A DNA stretch of 41,915 nucleotides from Collodictyon triciliatum (lineage: Eukaryota; CRuMs): NCBI GenBank assembly GCA_043381765.1, contig JBHJMP010000855.1, positions 1 through 41,915 on the forward strand, given 5' to 3'. This document shows positions 12,501 to 21,147 of this stretch, one piece after another. Both the position numbers and the translations under genes were made by a program. The notes beneath the pieces are model-generated. The model ran no database searches. It saw nothing but the letters and a program-made list of their open reading frames with translations, and was not told the DNA's origin. The first letter of the stretch is position 1; each line of letters opens with the position of its first letter.

Positions 12501-15500
12501 CTTTAGAAAAATCTGCTGATATGCTGATAGCTTTTTCAATGTCAGAGAACCAGGTGGTCAATTGACTGGGTGGTTCACATCTAATTATATAATACGCATT
12601 CACTTTGGGTTGTAAAAAAAAAAAAAAAAGCGAGATAGTACATTCTCTTTTCTCGAATTATCGTGCTAATATGTCAGATTTATCCAAGTTCGAATCAGAG
12701 TATGTGCGTATTTCAAATCAAATACATGTATAATGTTTACGTGAATGAAAATGTCTTGTCGGAATATACTATTTCAACAAGATTGTGCTCTCCTGTATTT
12801 TTTTCAAATAAAAATCATGGATTGTAAAAATATGAATATCCTATCCCCAAGTAGAGAAGAAAACAGATGATTTGACCGAATATGTGTTTTGGAAACATAC
12901 CAGTTGTTTCTTTCACTTCTACAATCTTGCATTGTGCAAGAAACAGTAACCGATTCAGGAAGTAGAGCTTTTCACCAGCTTCAGCTGGGATTGGACTTGC
13001 ATATCTGTTATAAATAGTGATAGTCAAAATCCAGCAATTGTCCATATCAACAACATATATTCTTGAGTAAATTTTACAAAATTGGACGATAAAAAATTAC
13101 ATGATGCAGTCGTCAAACAAGAACACATGCATATCCTCGAATGAGCCATTCTTGAAAGACTTAACTGGTCCTTCGCGAATAAATCGCCTCATCGGATCAA
13201 AAACTTTAACCTATATTCAATCAAAAAAATATTTGTACCTTGTATTACAGGTAATTGTATACATTAAAAGGCACAAACCCTTCTTCGACCAATGAATTGT
13301 TTCTGAATTCGGCTCATCTTTTCAAGATTCTCTTGGAGCCTGGTGTACTCAATTTTGCCGGGTTTGGTGGTTGGAAAATATGTCTTCATAAACTAAGGTT
13401 GAGATTTTACACTCAGAACTCTATAGTGACCTTTTCATATAAGGAGGAAAGCCATACAACTTAAAATAAGTCGATTAAAGACCATAGATGGGTACAAAAT
13501 AAGTAAAGAATCATGGTAAGCAATATTTGGATGATAAAAATGACGTCAAAAAACAAAAGAAAAAAAAAGAAAAGGTGAATAATTATTTGGAAACTCCGTG
13601 ATTCTACCTTTTCATCAACGACATCGTCATTTAGAACAAGTTTGATAACCTGAATAAATCGAACTTAATTTAATATTCACCAATTAAAATACGGGAGGTT
13701 TGATTCTTACTTCTGACGGGAGGGTTGAAACCCCTCTGTCAGCAGAATCGCCACGACGGGTTGCTTTTCCATCTGGTGGCAGAAAGAATCCGATATACGA
13801 ATTGAGGAAGACCGATTTCTAATCCCGAAAAAAAAAAAGCAGAAGGACTATTAAGTTCTCAGCATTCAAAGAGTCAAATTATGGATCTAAGAGCGTAGTC
13901 GTAATATTTGAAAGTGAGCGCCTGATGCACAGGAAGAAGACAAAACCTCCATATCCATTTGAAAATGCAAGCAAATTCGGACAGAAAATTTGAATCCGTC
14001 CATAACGTGTGCAATATAGGTTGATATACGGGGGTCCTTAAATATGTCAGAGTAAATAATTAATTGATGACAGAATAGAGAATTGAGTAGTGTTCATCAC
14101 GACTCGGGGGGTTTTTTGGACAAAATCGGTTTGAAGGAAGAGGATAACACGGACCAAGCAGAAATATCGATAACAATATGTATGCATACCTCAATTGTCA
14201 ATGGTTTCATGAACCTATGATTCAAGCACCCGAGGAAAACTGACCAAGATTGCTAGGGGTAGATAACAAATCATAGTTAAAAAAATATACAGAAACACCT
14301 AAGATATGCGATTGAATATTTTCTTTGTAAATATTAACACATTTCTATATGGAGTAAAAATTTAAATGTAAAATTATAATACTATACCGAAAATATGATT
14401 TTTGTAAAGTCGGCATAAAGTGCTTTGTGAAAAACGTTTGATTCCGGTTCATCGGAGCAATTTAATGATTCCTATTAAGGAATTGTTATGCTTTTAAACT
14501 CTTTTGATTTTTTTGAGAAATTCATTTGACTTATTTGCTTTTAGTTTCATAACCAAGATACGAGTCAATCTATTAAGCCTAGGGTTTTCATGCACTCAAA
14601 CAAACCATAATTTTTTGGCAAGCTCGCTCTGATTCCCAATTAAAATAAACCAACTTTCGTTTCACCGGATTCAATCCTGTATTGAAATAGAAAAGAATAG
14701 TCTATGAAAAAAATCTAGTACATAAGATAGTGTGATTTCCTCTTGGAAATATAGGTATGTCTGATATTAAAAAAAAGTAACTATTTACCTGTCAATCCTT
14801 TTGGTTCCTCCATTTCCTTCATTTTGATTTCATTATTCACGATAGAACGGTACAGTTGTTCCAAGTATGAAGCAGGCACGTCTCGCCCATTATCAATACC
14901 TCGGTTATTCCTGATAAACTGGTACAAGTATTCATCACGTTAAAATCGCCAATAAAGAAATCACTATTGGGCAGAGAAGGAGAAATTTAACTGCCGTGTT
15001 AACTATTATAGAATATAGACTAGGCTTATTTTTACAAACTTCTTCTAGCATCATTTTCTTCTTCACCATCGGGTTGTGTGCATCCGTATTCAACATGATA
15101 ACAGAATAAGAAAGAACATAAGCAGTATCTGTAAAATACAGGATTAGTCTACGAAGAGAAATATTACGTTACATACTATATTGTACGGTGCATAGATAAT
15201 TTTCGTAGGCGTATGGTACCTTTGTTTGAAAATAGTGTCGGGTTATCCCCACAGAATTTTTCAGAGAAAAACTCTAAGAAACGACTGATTTTTTGTGCCT
15301 CTCCTGGCAACCGAAACGCAGTGAGATAAAATCTATTGGTGAGTAAAGAATTGTGACAAGAGTCTAATCTCAAGATTTAACGAGGAGTTTTCTTCTTTTT
15401 TTTTTTTAAAAAAAAAAAAAACTTATTCCACGATATTATTGCATAATTTGCATGTGTGAATTTAATTTTTGGTTGTGTTCAGATGACCTACCTGAGTGCG

Positions 15501-18500
15501 TTGTCGAATGTCATATTGGCAAAATCAAATAGTTCCACAAAGAGCTTTAAAAGTTGGACATTTGCTTCATCTCTAAAATTAAAGTGAATGATTATCCAAG
15601 TATTATGGAAGCAATTAGTCGAGAGCATATCAAAATCTTGTTCTAACTGGATAGAAAATTCAGCAAAAAGAAACCCAGACCCTTCACCAAGGTATTCGCC
15701 GAGTGCAACTTTGTCAAGCACGGTTGTATATCGAAGGAAATGAGCTACAGCTTCCGCCGTGTCCTCCACGAATCCATTTTTAATAAATTCATTAACGCCC
15801 TAGCATCCATTGGCATATTTGAGCTTTATTTTTTGGACATATTTAATTATAAAAAATTCAAAATACAAATACAAATGCGGAAGAGTGAAATAAAGGAACT
15901 AATTTACGGATGGAGAGACAAACTTTCTTGGGCTTCTTTTTGAATTCTTCCATGCATTGCGCGAAGGTGTCCTTCTTTTTCTTCTCTGCTTCGAATTCCT
16001 ATCAAAGGGGAGATTGAATTTTGATTATCCAACGCTAGATCGCCATCAACATACAGACAATACTATTTTTTCTAAATGTACTTGGGTTCAGAAGAGTATA
16101 ACATAAGAGTACCGATGGAAGCTCTGCCAATGACTGAGGATTTTCTGTGGCACCTGGGGATTGAGCAGGAGTTTGCTGCCCTTTTTTTATCCACTTCGAC
16201 AAGCTCCCAGCAACTATTATTCAAACTAATATTAGGTACATGGAAATGTGGTGGCCAGTGCAAATAGCGAAAATGCAAAGCAGCTTTTTTTTTTTTTTGG
16301 ATATTTCGCATATGAACATACTATCGTATCCAAAGAAAAAAAATGATTACCGGTTACCATGAGCTCGATGCTAAGAGTAATAACTTCGCTGTGCAAATCT
16401 GGATCCTCTACTTTGGCGCCGGTGCCCCGAATGATTTTTTCCATGCATGTCAACAAACTGTTTATTATATAGAATATTATTATGACAAGTTAAGGATAAA
16501 ATTCCTTTCAAGGCAAATTTGACGCAAAATTCGCGAAGTCTATGTTTGGAGGTGCTTGGATGTGAGCTAAGGTGAAATAATGATTTTTTTTTAAAAGAAC
16601 AAACTTTGTTAAAAGATTATCTACTCCAAGATTACAATCGTAGTTCATGTATAATTCGACGGGGAACTCGGGAATCTGCGATACACAACATAAAAGCCCC
16701 ACAAAAGAATACATTAGGAGACAGCCACATGTGTAATAATCATGATATATATGTTACTATATTTGAATTCAAGGTATGACCACCAGTAGTATTTCAGTTA
16801 TACAACGATTGATTACCGAGCAAATCTTCTTGAGTGATTCCAAGACGTAGATGCGGTGCTTGTCAGGAGAATTTTGGCTATCCAAAACTCTCAAGAAAAG
16901 ATGAGATATGAATGCACCCACTTCACACTGCAGTTGTTTGTTTGTTTTTTTAATCCAGAGTGACATCGTCACAGGTAAATAGAATCATTAATCCATGAAT
17001 ATGAAATAACGGCGATAAAAGCAAATTTATGTACAAAAAACAAAGATAACTATTTTTCTTAGAGAGACAGAATATACATAACAGAATCTTTTCACGGCTA
17101 GAAAAAGGAAATCGACAAGACAACAAAGATGTACCTTCAAATGGTATCTCATCTTAAGAATCAGATTTGTGGTAATTTGGCATGTAATTTTGAAACAAGT
17201 GTCGTTAGCAGTGACACCAGAGTATGCTAATGCTTGCGCCAGATGATTCTACATATGTATGAAAAATAAATACTGGAATGAACGATATTGCTTCATTTCT
17301 GTAAGCTATGCAAGCGTTGAAATCTTAGTGATGAATTGGGAAAAAAAAAAAGTATATTAAAGATATGAGGTGACCGCTTATGATTATTGATGACTGCAAA
17401 CCTTAGTTAAATGAATAAAGAAGGGCAGGTTGTAAAATATCTCATCCTTTTGGCCAATAAATTGTTGGATGGTCTCCAGGCAAAAAGTTTTGGACCGTTC
17501 TAAGTATGCGAGAGCATCCACAGAACTGCAGTGATTGTGAATATGAGCATGAATATGTTTATAGACACAGCAGTAAGCCCTCATGAAAACGTAAGACTTG
17601 ATTATCCTCATGTTTATATAGAAATTTGAAATACAAGAGGAAGAGGGTACCTTTCAGAGCTTGATTTTCGCATAACGCGAGCAAACGATAAAATCATATT
17701 GTAGGCATCCCTATTTTTTTGATCGATTGTCAGTTTCCACATCTACATATCTTTGTGCAGTATCGTAGTCCTTAAATTCCTTACTAAGGTTTTAACAAAA
17801 AAAAAAAAAAAAGTCATAGAAGGCAATACCAACCTTATCGGGGATGCCCAAGACTTGACCTCGGGGTCTTCAGAAAGCATGAAATCGTCCTTGTTTTGGA
17901 ATTGATACTCTGGAAGTTTAGTTGTCATGGTGGAGGTTGTTTCATCCTTTTATCAAGATTTAGTGAAAGCCTTAGTTTATCTGCGTATTGAGATTGAACA
18001 ATCCAATTTTGATATCAACACCCTAAATGCAATACATGTTGATGAATTTATGCAACTTATCGGAAGTCATAGTACCGATAAATTTGAGACCGCATCGTCC
18101 GGAGGCCGAAAGAGCGAGTCAATCATTTGATTCAGAAGTTCTCTGCAGTACTTTTCCATCTCAGGATTTTCTCTTGGGACGGAGCCCCCTTGCGGTTGAT
18201 CGACATCTTCTATTTGGTCTCTTGGTTCATCAGCAGCTCCGCTTTCTAGGGGTTGGTGATTAATGTAAGAAACCAACAAACAAGGTGTATGTGGGAGAGT
18301 AACTGGTCGAACTATTTGCGTAGCATATGCTGGTGTAATATCTGAGTGCAATTATTGAAAAGCTAGACCATCTGGAACAGAAGATGGGCTTTGAGGTGGA
18401 GATATGAGTGGCTTTGGAGACGAGGCATTTTCGATGTTCAGTTGACGGTCTAATCTATATTGAATCAAGTAGACGATGCGTTCCAAATTTTCTTTTGCTG

Positions 18501-19716
18501 TCGTTTGCACGTTGGGGTACTTTGTGACTATGTGAGCTAAAGTGAAGCACGTTTGGAGAATTTTCATGAGTGCATAGTCATGAATGTCATTTTCGCTCGA
18601 AGCAACAAGGCTGTGCAGAAACTAGAATAATTTAAGGAATGATATGATCGTTAGGAAGAAGGAATTGTTGTCATGAATCATAGTGCGATGGTATGAACCT
18701 TTATAAGAGATATCTGAGACGATTCAGAGCTAATCTTTCTGGAGTTGCATAGATATTCTACAAATATGTCCAGATTAACGATGGGTGGAAGAGACCCGGA
18801 TGATTGTGGTGTTACAAAACTTCCCAGACGATTGCCTCCTGGATATTACGCAAGAAAATGTGGCTTAGTCAACCACAAATAGCGTGTGTGGGCTTATTCA
18901 TCAACAAAAAGGTGACATGAAGGGGAAGGAATATAATCGCGGGTTGATCAGTTACATCTGGTGACGATGTGAAACGCACATACGCGTGTGCTTTGGCGGA
19001 AGTGGTCACTTAAGTACGATTAGAAAAGGGAGAAAAAGGTGCTACCTTGAGGAGCCATTGCAGCAACTGGCGAGAATTCAAGTTCATGTGATACATGAAG
19101 CACTCCTAAGTCGACAAGTTTCTGGGGATAATCGATAGGAGGTATACGGACAAGAGAAGTATGAGGAAAAGTGAATAAAAATAATAAGAAAAAGAGGAAG
19201 GTACAGTTGTTGAAGCAGTACTGATATTTAATTTGGCTTCGTTTGTGTCCATATTGTATTCTCACCTGCAAGCAGCGGAGTATTTTATCTATCATCCTGG
19301 TGCGGCCCATCTCCATGGATAGAATCAGGGAGTTAAATATGTGTTCGTGTTTTCTAGTCGAGTAGTAGCAATAAGATTGTTAGGTTGAGTAAGATAGCAG
19401 CAGATAATCGGTTTACAATCAAGGGGAAAAAATACTTTCATACATGGAAAATATATGGGTTCAATTTGAATATCCACTCACAATTTCGCAGGGTCAGGCT
19501 CCATTCTTACCATGTCTGCAAATGCACAAAAGAATGGAAATCGAGGAGTTCAGATATTATATTCACAGGAAAAGATTTTTTCCCATGAGATGAAATATGA
19601 AAAATCAACGGCCTTTGCCTAAGTTCCTTTGTAAATGGGGTATCATAGGTACCGTAGTATCGTTTCAAGTGTGACACTATCAATTGGCTTTTTGATCCAG
19701 CCGTGATGCTTGTCAT
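9540..19716 (-). CDS. BIG/Sec7-like Arf guanine-nucleotide exchange factor with C-terminal PH-like tandem
   Basis: By family, this protein activates Arf GTPases at Golgi or endosomal membranes by exchanging GDP for GTP. I trace about 43 exons encoding roughly 1545 residues, in the order DCB, HUS, Sec7, HDS1 and then about five PH-fold-like modules (exons listed in the four sub-entries). Nearly every junction has GT-AG ends and agreeing phase. The start is the first in-frame ATG (19714-19716); the frame is open upstream to about 19843, so the N terminus could be longer. One junction, 11846/11749, lacks a GT donor in the right phase. BIG proteins normally continue with HDS2-4 after HDS1, and here these are replaced. 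The gene is convergent with the DUF1295 gene. Exons at the low-coordinate end are GC-rich, those in the middle AT-rich. Confidence 0.85.
9764..9839 (-). repeat. Degenerate (ATCACA)n array before a 3' splice site
   Basis: On the plus strand, about twelve TGTGAT/TGTGGT-type hexamers. Read on the gene strand they end right at the acceptor CAACCTCAG of exon 9760-9671. Confidence 0.85.
10004..10088 (-). repeat. (TCAAAA)n hexamer array before a 3' splice site
   Basis: About thirteen TTTTGA units on the plus strand, the first and last ones imperfect. On the gene strand the array ends within a few bases of the acceptor AAATCAG of exon 10001-9855. Confidence 0.92.
11452..11545. repeat. (AAAAG)n pentamer array in an Arf-GEF intron
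   Basis: Some eighteen perfect pentamers, pyrimidine-rich (CTTTT) on the gene strand. They lie inside the intron between exons 11749-11653 and 11292-11176, about 150 bases before the acceptor. Confidence 0.93.
13608..14676 (-). other. Arf-GEF segment: HDS1 domain
   Basis: Exons 14676-14606, 14471-14388, 14252-14190, 14036-13947, 13818-13711, 13649-13608. [19 protein letters not shown] corresponds to the helix after Sec7 in BIG proteins. [20 protein letters not shown] and [19 protein letters not shown] match the HDS1 pattern (...W.p.L...; ...GF..ai.i...F.m...). The last two exons are a polar linker into the PH region. No HDS2, HDS3 or HDS4 is seen after it. Confidence 0.75.
14789..15998 (-). 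other. Arf-GEF segment: catalytic Sec7 domain
   Basis: Exons 15998-15924, 15799-15675, 15572-15492, 15332-15220, 15128-15040, 14918-14789; about residues 570-775. Motif 1 region: [14 protein letters not shown]. The glutamic finger is the Glu in [17 protein letters not shown], about residue 674, so catalysis should be intact. Motif 2 region: [20 protein letters not shown]. This is followed by [20 protein letters not shown], the closing helices of the domain. Tyr, Ser, Asp and Met occupy the four positions linked to brefeldin A sensitivity in Sec7 proteins. Confidence 0.93.
16113..19716 (-). other. Arf-GEF segment: DCB and HUS domains
   Basis: Exons on the minus strand: 19716-19653, 19515-19482, 19353-19266, 19121-19046, 18838-18699, 18621-18369, 18245-18076, 17946-17834, 17710-17651, 17525-17402, 17248-17135, 16927-16817, 16675-16524, 16457-16351, 16213-16113. 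DCB signatures are [16 protein letters not shown] and [20 protein letters not shown] (family: QTTAKATLTQML...). HUS signatures are [20 protein letters not shown] (family: DAFLVFRALCKLS), [11 protein letters not shown] and [16 protein letters not shown]. In the family these domains mediate dimerisation and membrane targeting. Between them is a proline/serine/acid-rich linker ([21 protein letters not shown]), as expected for BIG proteins. The 34-base exon 19515-19482 is supported by phase only. Confidence 0.8.
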
Positions 19717-20402
19717 TGTTTCTTCCAGCGATCGAAGAGCCTCACTTCGTGCAGCATGATTGGTAGAACTTGTTGACGATGGGCTGCGCGACCAGCTTTG
19801 CCGGTAACTGTTGTAGGCATTGTATTGCGTCGAGGGGAAACGTAAAGTATATTAATTTTCTTTTTTCTTCTTTTTCTTCTGTTCTTTTTTTCTTTTTTTC
19901 TTTTTTTCTTTTTTTCTTTTTTTCTTTTTTTCTTTTTTTCTTTTTTTCTTTTTTCTTTTTTCTTTTTTCTTTTTTCTTTTTTCTTTTTTCTTTTTTCTTT
20001 TTTCTTTTTTCTTTTTTCTTTTTTCAGTTTGTCACAAGATTCAGAAACATATTATGGAATTCTCAGACAGAAGCCAGAAAAGCACCTTGTGTGTGACATC
20101 AGACCGGACCAGGAGCCTGAAAAGGACTCTGCGAGGGTCAAAAGTTAGCAGCATATCATGTTTCATCTATTTGCAAACGCTTGAGTAAATGCGCATTTAA
20201 ACTCTCACCAGACGCACGAGAAGTTGGAAACCTTACGAGAATATAAAAGATGATAAAAAAAAAAAAAGAAAAGAAAATACAGAGAGCGTTGGTGGCAAAA
20301 GGCCGAACCGAGACACAAGCGAAGGCAAGAAACAGATGTTAAGACATGCGCCTTTGTGCCTTATCACCAAGAGCTGCGTTCACGCCTGCTCCCTTTCGAA
20401 TC
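19717..20402. other. 5' flank of the Arf-GEF gene
   Basis: The Arf-GEF frame stays open from 19717 to about 19843 without another in-frame ATG, so this may be 5' UTR or part of an exon. Beyond it are the homopurine tract and then 20027-20402, where a frame near 20090-20155 could be an upstream exon. Nothing firm supports it. Confidence 0.3.
19856..20026 (-). repeat. (GAAAAAA)n purine tract upstream of the Arf-GEF start
   Basis: On the plus strand this is TTTTTTTC then TTTTTTC units, about 170 bases of T and C only. On the coding strand of the Arf-GEF gene it is purine-rich and lies about 140 bases before the chosen start, as the AAAGA tract does before the DUF1295 gene. Confidence 0.93.
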
Positions 20403-20983
20403 AGTCCTTGTTGTGGTTGTGATCGCCGTGATGGCGGCACTGATCAATCGCAGCGTCTTTAGTTTTTGATAAGGAGGTGGTTTTTTGATCAGATTCCAAC
20501 CAAACCATTCACAAGGGACAGATCTGGAAAGACAGATATTTTCTGTAATTTATCATTATTTTGGTAAAGAAGATTTGTTGTGCTTTTCTGGAAGAGGGCA
20601 TCAGCCTTTGATTCTGTGGTAGGGTATTGTGGGGTGACGAATCGCAGATGTCCTCCCACAAGAGATCGCACGGCTGATTTGCTTGGTGGGAAGCAGATCC
20701 AACACATTATGACAGAATCGCCTCTATTCATCCGGTTGTTTTCTTGTAAGGCACAGATAGAATTGCTCTGGTGCGAAATCCGTCATTTTACATTTTCTCG
20801 CTGAAACAAATTGTGTGACCTTCGGCATATATCTTTCATTTCCGAACGATTCTCATCATCCGTTTGGTCGCTTAGTTGATGCTCTTGCGGCTTTTGCAGC
20901 TGATTCTTTGAGCCGAATAGAAGAGAACAACCCCCTTGCAGTCCTTCCGCCCTCGGGAAAAGCAAACTAAAATAGTTAGTCAT
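20403..20983 (-). CDS. Doubtful small gene of unknown function
   Basis: Two minus-strand frames, 20983-20783 and 20731-20489, have polar, coding-like composition (KPQEHQLSDQTDDENRSEMK; KADALFQKSTTNLLYQNNDK). A 50-base GT-AG intron near 20494-20445 would join the second frame in phase to an ending with CRHHGDHNHNKD and a stop at 20403. The two frames cannot be joined to each other cleanly, because a stop follows ENVK. No family is recognised. They could be a small gene head to head with DNAJC9, or noise in a moderately GC-rich spacer. Confidence 0.22.
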
Positions 20984-21147
20984 GCTACTTATAGCAAATA
21001 GTCGTTGGGCATTTTAAAAAATTGAATATTTGAATCTCTGCAGAGGAAGGAGAGGATGCAAAAAACCACCGAGTAGATCGACCGAAAGCCGCAAGAAAGA
21101 AAGGAAAAGAAAGTCGCCGCTGAAGAGGAAAGACCGAGCCGCTCGCC
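20984..21147. promoter_or_regulatory. 5' flank of the DNAJC9 gene
   Basis: A short stretch whose last part is GC-rich and purine-rich on the coding strand (21050-21140), directly upstream of the ATG at 21148. If the doubtful minus-strand gene is real, this is a 165-base bidirectional promoter. Confidence 0.3.

Larger units (their letters stand above)
9540..13392 (-). other. Arf-GEF segment: about five tandem PH-fold-like modules
   Basis: Exons 13392-13279, 13210-13101, 13004-12901, 12602-12495, 12416-12337, 12136 to about 11846, 11749-11653, 11292-11176, 11090-10968, 10819-10658, 10592-10560, 10451-10333, 10230-10134, 10001-9855, 9760-9671, 9608-9540. PH-like 1: REGPVKS...[14 protein letters not shown], ending [11 protein letters not shown], like the PH that follows RhoGEF domains. 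PH-like 2: [15 protein letters not shown], ending [18 protein letters not shown]-like 3: [20 protein letters not shown], ending [13 protein letters not shown]. Module 4: [18 protein letters not shown] then [21 protein letters not shown]-fold-like and reminiscent of myosin TH1. PH-like 5: [14 protein letters not shown], ending [17 protein letters not shown]. They are expected to bind phosphoinositides or small GTPases; no ligand can be read from the sequence. Confidence 0.72.

Noticed and set aside
16524-16610. A 34-base intron in the HUS exon of the Arf-GEF
   Set aside because: It breaks the phase. Reading straight through stays open and joins correctly to the next exon.
20783-20830. A 19-base intron (GTCACAC...TTTCAG) in the small minus-strand frame
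   Set aside because: Removing it still leads to a stop within a few codons, and the size is far below other introns here.
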